From Parus major (Eukaryota > Chordata > Aves > Passeriformes > Paridae): a DNA stretch of 64,000 nucleotides. Below the pieces are notes generated by a model that was given only the letters and a program-made list of their open reading frames with translations, had not been told where the DNA came from and made no database searches. Made by a program: the position numbers and the translations under genes. This document shows positions 24,782-35,699 of this stretch, in pieces. Location: the NCBI RefSeq assembly GCF_001522545.3, contig NC_031769.1, positions 12,693,090-12,757,089 of the forward strand, read 5' to 3'. The stretch's first letter is position 1. Each line of letters starts with the position of its first letter.

Positions 24782-26874
24782 CTTTTGTATTGTTCCATAA
24801 AGCCATGTCAGGATGCAAGTGACACCCACACTTTGAGCATAAGATGAAGCTCCCTGAGGGCAGTTTTAGGAGTACTGTGCTTTCAACCCATCTTTGAAAT
24901 GCTTTTCTGAAGCAGATGGGTTAAGAAATTGTTTAAAGACACATAGATAAACATAATAAGAACCTTCGGAACATTTTTCTGAGTATGTAATAATTTCTGG
25001 GAGGACTTACAAAACCAATACATGAGTTTAAAAGGCTAAATTTTTGTTTTAACAGCAGAAAGCCTTGCTGCTTCTTTGCTTCACATCTATCAGCTCCTTT
25101 CTCACTCCGAGACATCTGGACAAGTCTAGAGCATCTCCACATGCAGTGATATTGAATACAAGGAGAAATCAGAGGTGATCCTCTTTGTTTTTTTCAAGCA
25201 GATCTTTCTTTTATTTTCTCCTCCCCACTGTGGATGTCCCTCCCAACCATCACTTTTAATTTCTTTGAGCTCTGGAAGTTCACAATAGTTCAAAGTCTCT
25301 GCAGACTAAGGAAGACATCCACTAATTTCACTTTCCATTTCAAACACAAACAGGATCTTTCCAACTTGAAATGAGACTCTTCAGTCATTAAAAGATGTCT
25401 AACCAGGGACAAAAAAACCCAAACTGTGTCCAGCCAAAATGCATTTGTTATTTTTCCTACCCTATTTATATCTCATGCTGTGGGATGTATGCAATTGACT
25501 GAATCCACATTTGTGCCTTGCATTCCTTCTCATATCTGAGAAGATGCAATGAATCATAAAAGGTTTCATTGTTGCAATGTTTTGTCATGGCATGTGTAAT
25601 CAGCACAGACCCCATTAAAGAGGTTTTGGAGGATGAGAAGTTTAAATATTTAATGCTTTTCTGCCTATGATAAGTTTAATAATTAATGCTGCTTCTACCC
25701 TGGAAATGACAAATCACACAACAAGCATGCACAATAAAAGAAACAAACAGGGGTAATAGAGAGGAGAACCTTGCTTAGAAGGGAGTAATTAAAAATGCCT
25801 GTAGCCTACCTCAGGATCCCAAAGTACTTTGCTCCTGACCTCAAGAGCAGTTCTGTCTCTCTATTAAGCCACCGAATTTTGGGGGAATGCAGAAGAGAAG
25901 GGATAATTGCTAGCCTTTACCTTACACATGTGAGAAATAATACACAGGAGTGATGAGCCTAACAGTCTTGAAGACTTCTTCACCCACAGGAGAGAAAAGG
26001 AAGAATGTGAAATCTGTTGTCCCTTCATGTCCTGCACATGGGAGCCAGCCCTTGAGTTATTACAGAAACTTGTTACATGGCAGCCCAGGAGCAAGATCTG
26101 TGTCTGGTCTAAACAGCATCGTAGCTGCTCTAGCACCAAGCAGTATCTGCAAATACCAGTTCTTGACACCCTCTGAATAATTTGTTTTATAAGACACTAC
26201 CACCAGCACATTTCTCTGGGTACATGCTCCTCCACATCCACTCCCACTGATGATCTGCAGGTATGTGTAACCTTCAACCCCCACTGACTTGCAGCTAAAA
26301 GATAATTTATCTCACGCACTGCCGTGCTGTAGCGCTGGACCACGCTTATGCAAATGCAACAGAATTAACACTGAAGGAAAGCACAAAGTATAACTGTAAT
26401 AAAATCTTCTGTGATTCACTCAATCTAGACATGTTTTCAAATTAGTATCATTATAAGTCTGTCAGACAAATAGGGCAAGCACTTTGATATAGACATTGCC
26501 ACTATATCCTTCTTTCAGGGTGGAATCCATTTTCCCTAAACCCAGGTCTGAGATAATCATATTGTGGGAGAAATAGGTATATCTAGAAAGTGACTCACCT
26601 TTAGAGACCCCTAAAACAGGTCAAGTTACTCATTCCCACCTCCTGAAATGAGAGTCCAGTGTGACTTTTTAAGGCTGAGAAGTAACACCCTGTAGATGTG
26701 TCAGTGCAGCCAGAGCATGGGCATTGCTGCTCAGTCCCTGTCAAGCTGCTGGAGCACTCCCTGACACCCTTCTGGCTCACACCTCCTTGTTGTCTCCTGA
26801 GAAATTCTCAAGCAGAGGATCATGCCCAACAGCTAATGTGGATGCAGCCACTCTGTTTTGGAGGTTATTGTAGT

Positions 26875-27200
26875 TCATAGAATGGTTTAGGCTGGAAGAA
26901 ACATTAAAGATCATTTAGTCCCAAAGCCTCTGCCATAGGCAGAGGCACTTTTCATGAAACCAGATTGCTCAAAGCTCCATCCAACCTGACCTTGAACACC
27001 CAGGGAAGAGACATTCAGGACATCCACAGTTCCTCTAGGCAAACGCTTCCACTGCCTCACCACCATCAAGTAAAAAAAAAATTTCCTTGCATCTAATCTA
27101 AACCTACCCTACTTCAGTTTGAAGAAATTCCTCCTTGTCCTATCACTACATGCCCTTGTAAGAAGTCCCTCTCTGGCTTTCCTTTAGGCCCCTCTAGGTA
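26875..27200 (-). mobile_element. CR1 LINE 3' fragment, - orientation
   Basis: The left end reads CATAGAATGGTTT, the complement of the CR1 terminus (AAACCATTCTATG). It continues with CR1-like text such as CCATCCAACCTGACCTTGAA and TTCCTCCTTGTCCTATCACT. It is 5'-truncated, as is usual for CR1, and diverged. It lies roughly 620 bases beyond the GJD4 stop codon. The right boundary is approximate. Confidence 0.85.
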
Positions 27201-27363
27201 CTGGAAGTCATTACAGTTGAATATATCGGGTGTGGTCAGACTGCACCTGGCATCAGCGTCAGAGAAAGTGCCCTGGCACTGCAAGCTGGGAGAGGTATTG
27301 CCTTCAAGCAATAAGATCCAGGGGTTTTAACACATTAACACTTTGCCACAAAACAAGTTTTTT

Positions 27364-27369
27364 TTTATT
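27364..27369 (-). terminator. GJD4: Candidate GJD4 polyadenylation signal
   Basis: TTTATT on + (AATAAA on -) lies about 450 bases past the GJD4 stop codon. It sits in a T-rich run, so it may be fortuitous. No transcript evidence is available. Confidence 0.3.
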
Positions 27370-27819
27370 CTATTCACTGTCTAGTCTTCTTGAATATCCT
27401 GTCTTAGAGTGGGCTTTGAGAATTTAGTATGAAGAGACAAATGAGGCTTCTGACAGTAGACAACAAATCTTTGCTAAACTCAATCTTTTGCAATAAAACT
27501 AGGTTAGAGTAAAGAAGTGTTCACACATACTCTGGAAAACCAGGTCAGTCACATCAGTGACAGTCCACAGCCTTTTAAAACCATCTACATGCAGAAAAAC
27601 ATAAAGATGTCACATCTTCTAAAGAACATGTCCCTTAATGTAATACCCTTCACCCACTTATCCAAATATTTTCTTCTTTTCTAATGGAGGTGCATAGCAC
27701 AGTAGAGTGTCTCTGCAGCATAGCCACAGCCAAGGGATGCAGCTGGAACTCCCTGAAGCCTCTTCAGTGCTGCAATGATTTTTCCTGTCAAGGTCACAGC
27801 GTAGTGCTCACTCTGGCTT

Positions 27820-29006
27820 CTATACCCATTCTGACTTTTTTGACCTCAGGCAGCTAGTGCTGCTGTAATTTGATTGTGCATCAGGGCTTTTTAGCTCAGC
27901 TGAAGGGTAGAATCCTAAAAGCTTGCTCTGAACAGCAGAGGAAGAAACTCCAAGGGGAGACTGGATCTGAGGTCTCAACACCAGGGAAGTATCTGTAATG
28001 AAGTCTTGCTGAGCTCTGGGTCTCACTTGGCTGCAGGGAGTTCCTTGGTGGTCACTGGCATACGAGAGTTCTTCAGTGCTCTGTTGCTTAACAGCAAGGT
28101 CCCCTGATACACAGCACTTATTGCTGCTGCTGCTGAGGTTAGTGCTGGCACTTTGCTGAGGGACACCTTCAGGACGAAGAACAGCCTCTTCTTCCTCTTC
28201 AGAGAGAAGTGAGCAGGAGCCATCACTGGTCTGACAGATATTTGCTACTGGGCCATCCCCATTTTGAGGTGGAGAAGAGCTGCTGTGCTGGACTGGGGGA
28301 GGATGTAGCATGCACTCCTTCTCTGTGCAGAGCTTTGCCAGCAGTTTGTTCTTTTGGTTTCTTGCTGTCATTCTCCGGAGAGCACAGATGAGATCTGCAA
28401 GGCTGAGCAGGAAGGACAGACTGCTGACCCCCCAGATGAAAATCATCATGATGGATTTCTCGGTGGGCCGGGAGATATAACAATCAACAGTGCTTGTGCA
28501 AGGTGAGTGGTAGCATGAAAAGCGGTCAGGAACAAAAAATCCAAAAAGAAAGTATTGCACAGCTGCAAAGGCAACCTCAAGTAAGGTCCTAATAAAAAGA
28601 TGAATGGTATATGCCCCTGAAAAATTAAGGACACTTAGGTTGTCTGCACCACAATCTACTCTACTGATGGCTGCACTTCTACAGATCTCCTTCACGTCTT
28701 TGTGGCTTGATAAACCCTTGTTCCCCTTGCACTCATTCACCAGACAGTGCATTCTCACCATGTGCATAGCTACCTTGTGCAAAACATAAATGCTGAATGC
28801 AGCATAAGGCAGCAGGATAGACACAGTCTGAATGAGCCAGAACCTAAAGTGAGATACGGGGGAGAACAAGTCATAGCAAACGTTGGAGCATCCTGGTTGC
28901 AGGGTGTTGCAGACAAAGCGCTCCTGCTCATCTTGGTAGAGGGGGTAGCCTGCCAACACCACCACTGCCATTCTCAGCAGAATTATCAACATCAGCCAGA
29001 TCTTCC
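27820..29006 (-). CDS. GJD4: Gap-junction delta-4 protein (connexin), exon 2: most of the coding region
   Basis: This is a connexin that hexamerises into membrane hemichannels and docks into gap junctions. Exon 2 starts after an acceptor TTCTCTTGTAG and joins exon 1 within the Gly22 codon, giving a 416-residue protein. Visible features are TM1 (about 24-41), extracellular loop 1 with C54-x6-C61-x3-C65, TM2 (about 76-98), a short cytoplasmic loop, TM3 (about 155-180), extracellular loop 2 with C186-x4-C191-x5-C197, TM4 (about 207-231) and a Ser-rich cytoplasmic tail ending KKSEWV. The SRPTEKS motif after loop 2 and the SEWV end match mammalian GJD4 (connexin 40.1/39), and the position next to FZD8 and CCNY agrees. 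Human GJD4 is shorter (370 residues); the difference lies in the loop and tail. The in-frame ATG at 28992 lies inside TM1 and is not the start. Confidence 0.97.
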
Positions 29007-31744
29007 CTACAAGAGAAGGAAAGGTAAGAAAAAAGAGTCAGAGCCTGAGAAGGAAGGTAGGTCAAGCAGTGATTCTATACATGAGGCATTTGAAGAAATA
29101 GTCTCCCTTCTTATTAGCTTCATTTGTTGGGGTTTTTTTTTTGGAACTGGGACTGAAAATTCAGTGAAAATGTGTAGTTGACATATTCCATAATCTTCAT
29201 CTAAACTTGACAATGTAGGAGTTAAACACACTATAAGCCATGCCAACTGAAACATAATAAAAACACTCTGATAAAAAGAGAACAAAACTGACTGAAGAAT
29301 CCTGTTTCACTTACATTTTTTCCTTGTTATTGGATTCCTGCACCTGAACTTTGTCTTATTTCAATAATACAGATCAGGTAACACAGTATGAGACTCATCT
29401 AGACAGAAAAGATTGCTCCATGACATAGTATTTGTTCTTGGTCTTTGTCGTGACACTGTATGAAAAGTTCACTTTGGCCAACTAAATCTCTTCAGGTGTG
29501 TCTAGAATGCTATTTACTAGCAAGCCATTAATTAGTTATTATTTTTATTAGTAGTAAATTTATTCCAAGTGTTCTACAAATACACATTTGTATGTGCAAA
29601 TGTGCACCCCATTTCTCTCTGTTGCTTCTTTGGTTGCCCCATCTTGGCCATGATTTCCAACCTTCATTCATCCCAGTGAGAAGCTTTTCTCCACTCAGAC
29701 CTAAAGTTCTCTTCTATCAAACCATTCTATGATTCCATGAAAGTCTAAAATCTTTTTCTGGGCAGGATGGAAAGGCTTAAAGATACACTATTCTGCTGTC
29801 AAAAGTTAAAAATGCATTCTGTACAAACACACATTCAACATCTGAAGTTAAGTTTAGCATTTGAATTTCTCATGTTTTTTTTTTTTTTTAATCCTGTCAG
29901 TAATTCCCTATAAAGTTTTGAAAAAGTAATTTAATTTAATAATCCCTTACAAGAAAAGAGGAAAAAAACTGCTTAAAAAAAAAGACGGGGAAAAAAACAA
30001 CATAAAATAATTAGAAGATTAATTCTGTTTTAAAGAATAGTTAAGACAGGAATTGTAAACACAGGCAGAGAAACAGCAAGACACAGTGACTGAAGAGAAG
30101 TATATTATACAGAATTAATGGCTGAGAAATGTACTGAAAGCTCAAGCCATTAATAGTGAATGCACATCTCACATGCACACAAAGTTTTGTGTGCAATCTG
30201 TGAAATAGCACCAATAAAGGCTTTTAAAAAATCCAGATTCAAAGCATTTTTCTATAAACTATACAATTATTTATGGGTGTTTCCTTGGAGAATTTTCTTC
30301 TGTATTTTCCATAAAGCTGTTTCCCAGTAGTTGGTGTGAATTTAAAATATCCAAATATTTCCACAGCATCATGTGATACCTAATATTGTACTAAACATAC
30401 AGTTCAAGTGCCCTCTAAACATTTGTGGCCAGTAGACTGATTATGGGCTAGAACAGTAAAACTGCACTCTGTAGTGGAAAAACGTGAAGAATATGTAAGG
30501 TTTATGAGAGAGCATCAGACAAACTGCTGCTCCTGGCAAAATAATATATTATCCAGCCATAAAAATTCAGGCCTTTCATTTTATCTTTAATCACCTGAGC
30601 TGTAGTGGTGGTTTTGCTGTGTTTCCAGCTTCCTGTGTTTGCAGGCTTACTCACTTTTTGATAGTGTGGGTTAATAGGAAACACCAGCTCTACAGAATCT
30701 ATCATCTTTAGCAAACCATGTTTCATCCTTAGGCAGCAGTTTTTTTCCCTGTGAGGACCTCAAAGTCTTTGACGCTCATTAGTTAATTAGGTTCAAAATA
30801 CTACATGCTATTTCACTATTAATTTTTAATTAGAACATGTACAACAGGGAGCACTGCTTAAGAAAAATCAATGGCTCCTTAGGAAGTAGTTTAGTGTGAC
30901 ATACATTTGAGAGATAACCCCTGCATGCATCCCCATCCCTAAAGACCCAATCTTGATTAAACATACAAGAACAAGCCTCTCCAGCAACCCTGCTGGGGCT
31001 CAGCTGGATGCTCCCTGCAGTGCACAGCATAAACTACAGCAACTGCTGCAGGCAAAGAGTCTTTAAAGGGCCCTTGAAAGTTTTTCTCTGGCTCACACTT
31101 TGTTCAAAGTAGCCCATGAAAGAGGAACAGAATCTTATTTAAATAATAGGTGGGAGAAAAGTAAACAGCAGTTACTTAAGGAAAAGATATTGGCATTTTG
31201 CTTTGGTTTATTTGGGTTTTTTTTGTTTTTTTTTTTTTTTAATGCAAGTGATGCATATTTGTTTACAAAAATAAGGAATGAAAAGCAATAATTAACCACA
31301 ACGGTAGTAACCACAAACTTTTTCCTGTAAAAGACAGTGGGTCTTCTGTCCTCTTCTTTAACTTTTTAATTTGTTACTAAAGCTATTGCATACATTCTAC
31401 CATTCACTTTATGTGGTATAAGTTCAGCATTACTTCTGTGTGTTTTTGCCATGATCCCTTCCTCCAGCTGACAGGAAGCCCTGTGATCAAGAAGACCCAA
31501 ATCTGAAAACCTTGCCAGAATATTTTACTCAATGTTCAGGAAAAACCTATCACAGAGAGAGAAGTAATCTGTTTAACAAGAAAATAAATACATTAACCTC
31601 TTCTATCAGGGATCACGAAAACAACTTACTGTACAGATCCCAGAGCCATAGCCTGAAATGAAAGTTGGTTATCAGTAGGGCACTTGGGTGGCTTCAGGAT
31701 ATGAAGCAGCAAAAGAAAGAAGAGAGCTCTTTTAAAGTACTTAC
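29007..31744 (-). other. GJD4: GJD4 intron 1
   Basis: A 2,738-base intron with donor G|GTAAGT (exon 1 ends at 31745) and acceptor TTGTAG|GG (exon 2 begins at 29006). It holds simple A/T runs and a CR1 stub near 29,711. No other exon is recognised. Confidence 0.9.
29711..29740 (+). mobile_element. CR1 terminal stub, + orientation
   Basis: The sequence ATCAAACCATTCTATGATTC matches the last bases of a CR1 element, including one and a half ATTCTATG units. Only about 30 bases are clearly recognisable, so the element is either very short or strongly decayed upstream. Confidence 0.5.
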
Positions 31745-31808
31745 CTACAATAGTCACATTATAGTTGAGTGTGACTATCAGAAATCCCAGTGAGTCCCAG
31801 TGCTCCAT
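31745..31808 (-). CDS. GJD4: Gap-junction delta-4 protein, exon 1 (start codon)
   Basis: This encodes MEHWDSLGFLIVTLNYNVTI and the first base of Gly22, i.e. the N-terminal helix of the connexin, which folds into the pore. It is 64 coding bases (21 codons plus one base), then donor GTAAGT. The human protein starts similarly (MEGVDLLGFLIITLN), and joining to exon 2 restores VGKIW without a frame break. Connexins with an intron this early in the CDS are typical of the GJD class. Any 5' UTR and promoter to the right were not identified. Confidence 0.95.
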
Positions 31809-33562
31809 GTTCGAACAGGCTCAAAACAGTTCCAGCTCCTGATGTCCTAACAGTTTTGTCATTTCCAAAGGAGATTAGACCTAGACAGGGAAAAAAGGGG
31901 GTAAAACAAGGGAAGAAAAAAAAAAGAGGAAGGAATTTTTGCTAACAGTCATGGACAGAAATCAGGAACTCAGCCAAAACAATGTGTTGAAGAATTATTT
32001 TGATGATTTGAACAGGACTATTAGTTTTGAATGTAGATCTTCTTCAGGCTTTAACACGTTGTCTTGCAGAAGCTCTAGCTTGTCAGATCCAATTGCTCCT
32101 ACCTCAGTGTGGATCCTCTGTCCAGGCAACTGCAAGTGGACAAACAACAACAGGAGGGATCTCTGCCATTGTAGACTATTCTTACCCTCCTGGGCCATAG
32201 CAGCCTCCTGGCATTGCTGAGATACTTCAGTGGTGAAAGACAGGGAGAGGAGAAAAAATAGCTTAGACTGGGAAATAACAGACCTCTCTGTCTCCCCACA
32301 AGAATTGCAGATGGAGAAGGAAAGGGGATAGAAAAGGATGATCATCCCTGTGTTTGAAAGGCAACTTCAGTTCAGGTCACTGGAAGCTATCCCATTGAAA
32401 TTTCCCAAAACCACTTGGTTTCTAAATCAAAATCTCCTTGACAGAACACCATGGCCCTGTCAATCACAGCCAGACCAAACTCTCCTCTGTGTGCTGAGCC
32501 AGCCAGCAGGCTGAGCCTCCCTGCAGGCAAGATGAAAAACAGGGAAGCTTAAAAAATAAAAATCCTAAGGGTGAGGCTGGTTTTCAAGATGCCACAGGTT
32601 GCTTATTTTTAATTTATGTCAGTCCTCTCGGCTGAAACCACTTGGTACTTCACTCAAACTGCTTGGAGATGACTAAAAAGATCTTAAGGGTGATTGACCA
32701 GCAATCTGACACCCAGCAGCCCCTCAGCAGTGGTGGAGGGAGCTCCCACTTGGAGCAGAATGCCTGTGGGGTCAGTGCTCCTTGTCCTGAACATCATGTT
32801 ACTCTGTTGTACCCCAGGAAAAAGCAGGGTGAAAATAACACTGAGCTTTTCATTCCTTGCCTCATTTTTCACCCAGGTTACCTCAGGGAAAATAGTCTTC
32901 CAGCATCTTCCACCCACTGTCCAGCCAGTTCTGGGATGCTGCTCTGTCCCTTTTAATCTGTGCTGTGGCAAGGACAAACATACTGTGAAAACTTAGTCAG
33001 AAAATAGTAACAATCACTAGAAAAGCAGGTGAAGGAGTCTGTGTGTGATACAGTAAGGGAGAAAAGTGATTTCCTGACACCTGTGTGGTGCCAACAGCCC
33101 AGGCATAGGCTGGGCACTGCAGCCCTGCTTGTGTGCTTCAACCCATGACTGCTCAGAAGGAGCTGCAGGGAGATACTCCATGAACTGGGGGCACTGCAGC
33201 TGGGCTGAGCTTTATGACTGATCACATCTGACCTGGGTAAAAGGTAAAACTAATAGTTTCATAAAGTAAAATATACCTGCACAAAGACTTTCTCCCCAGC
33301 TCTCTGCTCACAGGCTTTGCAATGCCCTGGCAGAACACACTGAGAGTCCTCTCTGTAGTAATCACCATCGTAAGGAAAGCTTAAAAGTGGGCTTTGAAAA
33401 GATGGCCCTTCAAAATCTGTTTAAAAAGATTTTTAATTGCAGTAGTAAATGTGGAAATGTTATTGGTTTCAGAATTTATTTATGTAAAATATTTGCCAAA
33501 CTTTCATTTCTTCTGGTACCAATTTTTATTTATGATTTGTCATGATGGTTTTAACTTCACTT

Positions 33563-33581
33563 ACACACACACACACACACA
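33563..33581. repeat. AC dinucleotide repeat
   Basis: A pure AC run of 19 bases followed by a T-rich tract. Confidence 0.9.
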
Positions 33582-34943
33582 AATATTTTTTTTTTCTTTT
33601 TTTTTTTTTCAACCACAGACATGTGTGCGTGTGAGAAGTAAGGGAAGGGAGGAAAGCTGGAGAAAGTCAATAGAAAAAAGATCCAAGTGGCCAAGATATT
33701 AATTATGCTGAGATATGGAGATATTCCTGGTTAAACACCCTTTGTCAAAAATAAAGTCAGGAATGCCAAGATGGTGGCAGGACATGAATGCTCAGCAGCT
33801 GCATCCACACAATAGGCTATAAATTGTCTCTGTCAATATTGTCAGTTAAAATATCCTTGTTTGTCATTGCTGTGAGACCTCTACCATTTGTGTAAGAGGG
33901 ATAACAGCTAGGAATTTAAGCCCCCAGACTGTTGCCTGAGGAACTATACCAGGCAACAACATCTGATCCCACAGCATGGATGCACTGAGATAGGATGGAC
34001 CATTTTTTTCTAAAAGAAAGCAGTCACCCCCAGAGTCATGGTGCATCTTAGCTTGAATTATATTTTATCTTTTTCAGACAACTTTAGCTTTTTTTAATTT
34101 TAGCTTTTCTAGACAGCTCATATCTCACTTGAATCCAGAGCTTCTCCTTTCTGTAGTGTGTCTTCTTCCCAAGCCTCTGTCATTGATCCAGGTTGGGCTT
34201 CAGTCTGTGCTGGTTGTTATAAAGTGTTTGGTCTCCACAGAACCACTGGCTTTAGTTCCCTCACCCCTTGGCTCAGCACCATCTCTCAGACCACGGTTCC
34301 CATCTGAAGATTTTCCACATCATAGCTGAAGATATTCACCATACAATCGCCCTCGTTTATTATTTATCTTTAGCTGTTCCTTGTATTCCCTGTTGGGCTG
34401 TAAGGGCTGTAAAGAAATAGGGACAGCAGTATGGCAGACAAGGGTGTAGCAGCAGCAGGAGCCAGCTCTGCAGGGCCACCAGCTGGTTTGGCACCATTCC
34501 CCACACCACAGGATGGGCACCACAGCCCCACCACTCCACACACGCTCCAGCTCTAGAATCCCACAAACAACTCTTCCCAACCTAAATCTGTGAACTTGCA
34601 CTGCATTCTAGTGAAAAAGAGAGACAGGTAGAAAAACCTGGGTAAAGTTAAACTTTGAAACTCAGCAGTACCTCAAGACTGATTTTAGGAAGGGCCCTAA
34701 AAGACACTGGAAACCTTTCAGAGATAAACAATGAAACATAAGAAGACACAATTAAATCTATTTTAAAATTCACAACTGCTGTCCACATTTATAACCCCTT
34801 ACCAAAGGTCTAGGGCTTGATCCTGTAAAAATTCACAGATGTGACTCCAGCACTGTGAGAGACCCACTGAAACATTCTGAGCTAGTGGAACTGCATCTCA
34901 CTGCAGTGTGAGCCTCTGCCACGTCCCCAGGCTTAGAGCTGGG

Positions 34944-35160
34944 TTACTTCACACAGAGCAAAGACACTTCAGCTAGTCCTTGGCTCAGAATGACATCCAG
35001 AGGTAAGGCAGTGTTAGCTTGGAGCCACTTCAGGATCAAATCTGTCACCTGAATGGTGCCACAATCTACATCACACATCAAAAAAGCTCTCAGAAAATAA
35101 AGGTATTCCTCTGGCGTAGCAAATCCCAAACCCATCTGCCTTAACCAGCCAAGACCTACA
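34944..35160 (-). other. Unassigned terminal-exon-like open segment
   Basis: On the - strand a pyrimidine-containing tract ending CATTAG precedes 72 codons ending in TAA. The peptide contains WLRQMGLGF, EEYLYFLRAFL and DLILKWLQANT, an alternation of polar and hydrophobic residues that looks protein-like. I recognise no family and find no partner exon. It may be chance; it is too short to decide. Confidence 0.2.
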
Positions 35161-35665
35161 CTAATGACACCAAAGTGAAGTGAGAGACACTAAGGGAGAC
35201 TGCACCCTACACAGTACCTGCCAATGAATCCTTCTACCAATTTAATTAAAGTTAAGGCAAAATAGGTCAGCAAAGCATCTTCCCTAATAGACAAAAGGAT
35301 CTGTGATTTCAGTCCAGGTCCTTTGGCATATCATAATTTAAGAAAAAACACAGATGCATATCTAATATTTTAAAGTCTAATTTAAAAATCTATTTAGAAT
35401 TTTTCTAGTTAGCAAAAGTTATGTATTAGTGACAAATCTTGCAGTAAATCTATCTCTTCTGAAGGTGATTTGTAAATGGATGGTCAGGAGAATCTATTTA
35501 GAAGGGACAGTAAGCATTAAAAGGCAATTTATCTTGATGGCCTTATTTTAAAATTTGTGAAATACAGCAGAAGGGGGAGAGAAAGTAACAAGCTGGGTAT
35601 GAAGGGCAATAGCAAAGTAGTAGGAGAAGTTGTCCAGAACAAACTCTATTTTTAAGACATATGTG

Positions 35666-35667
<2 letters not shown>

Positions 35668-35696
<29 letters not shown>
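35668..35696. repeat. AC dinucleotide repeat
   Basis: 29 bases of perfect AC repeat, probably polymorphic. Confidence 0.95.

Positions 35697-35699
<3 letters not shown>

Larger units (their letters stand above)
10691..26870. other. Intergenic desert between FZD8 and GJD4
   Basis: About 16 kb with no exon I can defend. The content is mostly AT-rich unique sequence with simple repeats and one GC-rich patch. Open frames such as 13159-13803 (+) and 23493-23900 (+) give no recognisable protein; the former depends on a poly-T run read as poly-Phe. Both flanking genes point their 3' ends into this region (FZD8 on +, GJD4 on -). Confidence 0.65.

Noticed and set aside
28990..28992. In-frame ATG as the GJD4 start codon
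   Set aside because: It would remove the N-terminal helix and half of TM1. Exon 1 at 31745-31808 supplies the proper connexin N-terminus with matching splice sites.
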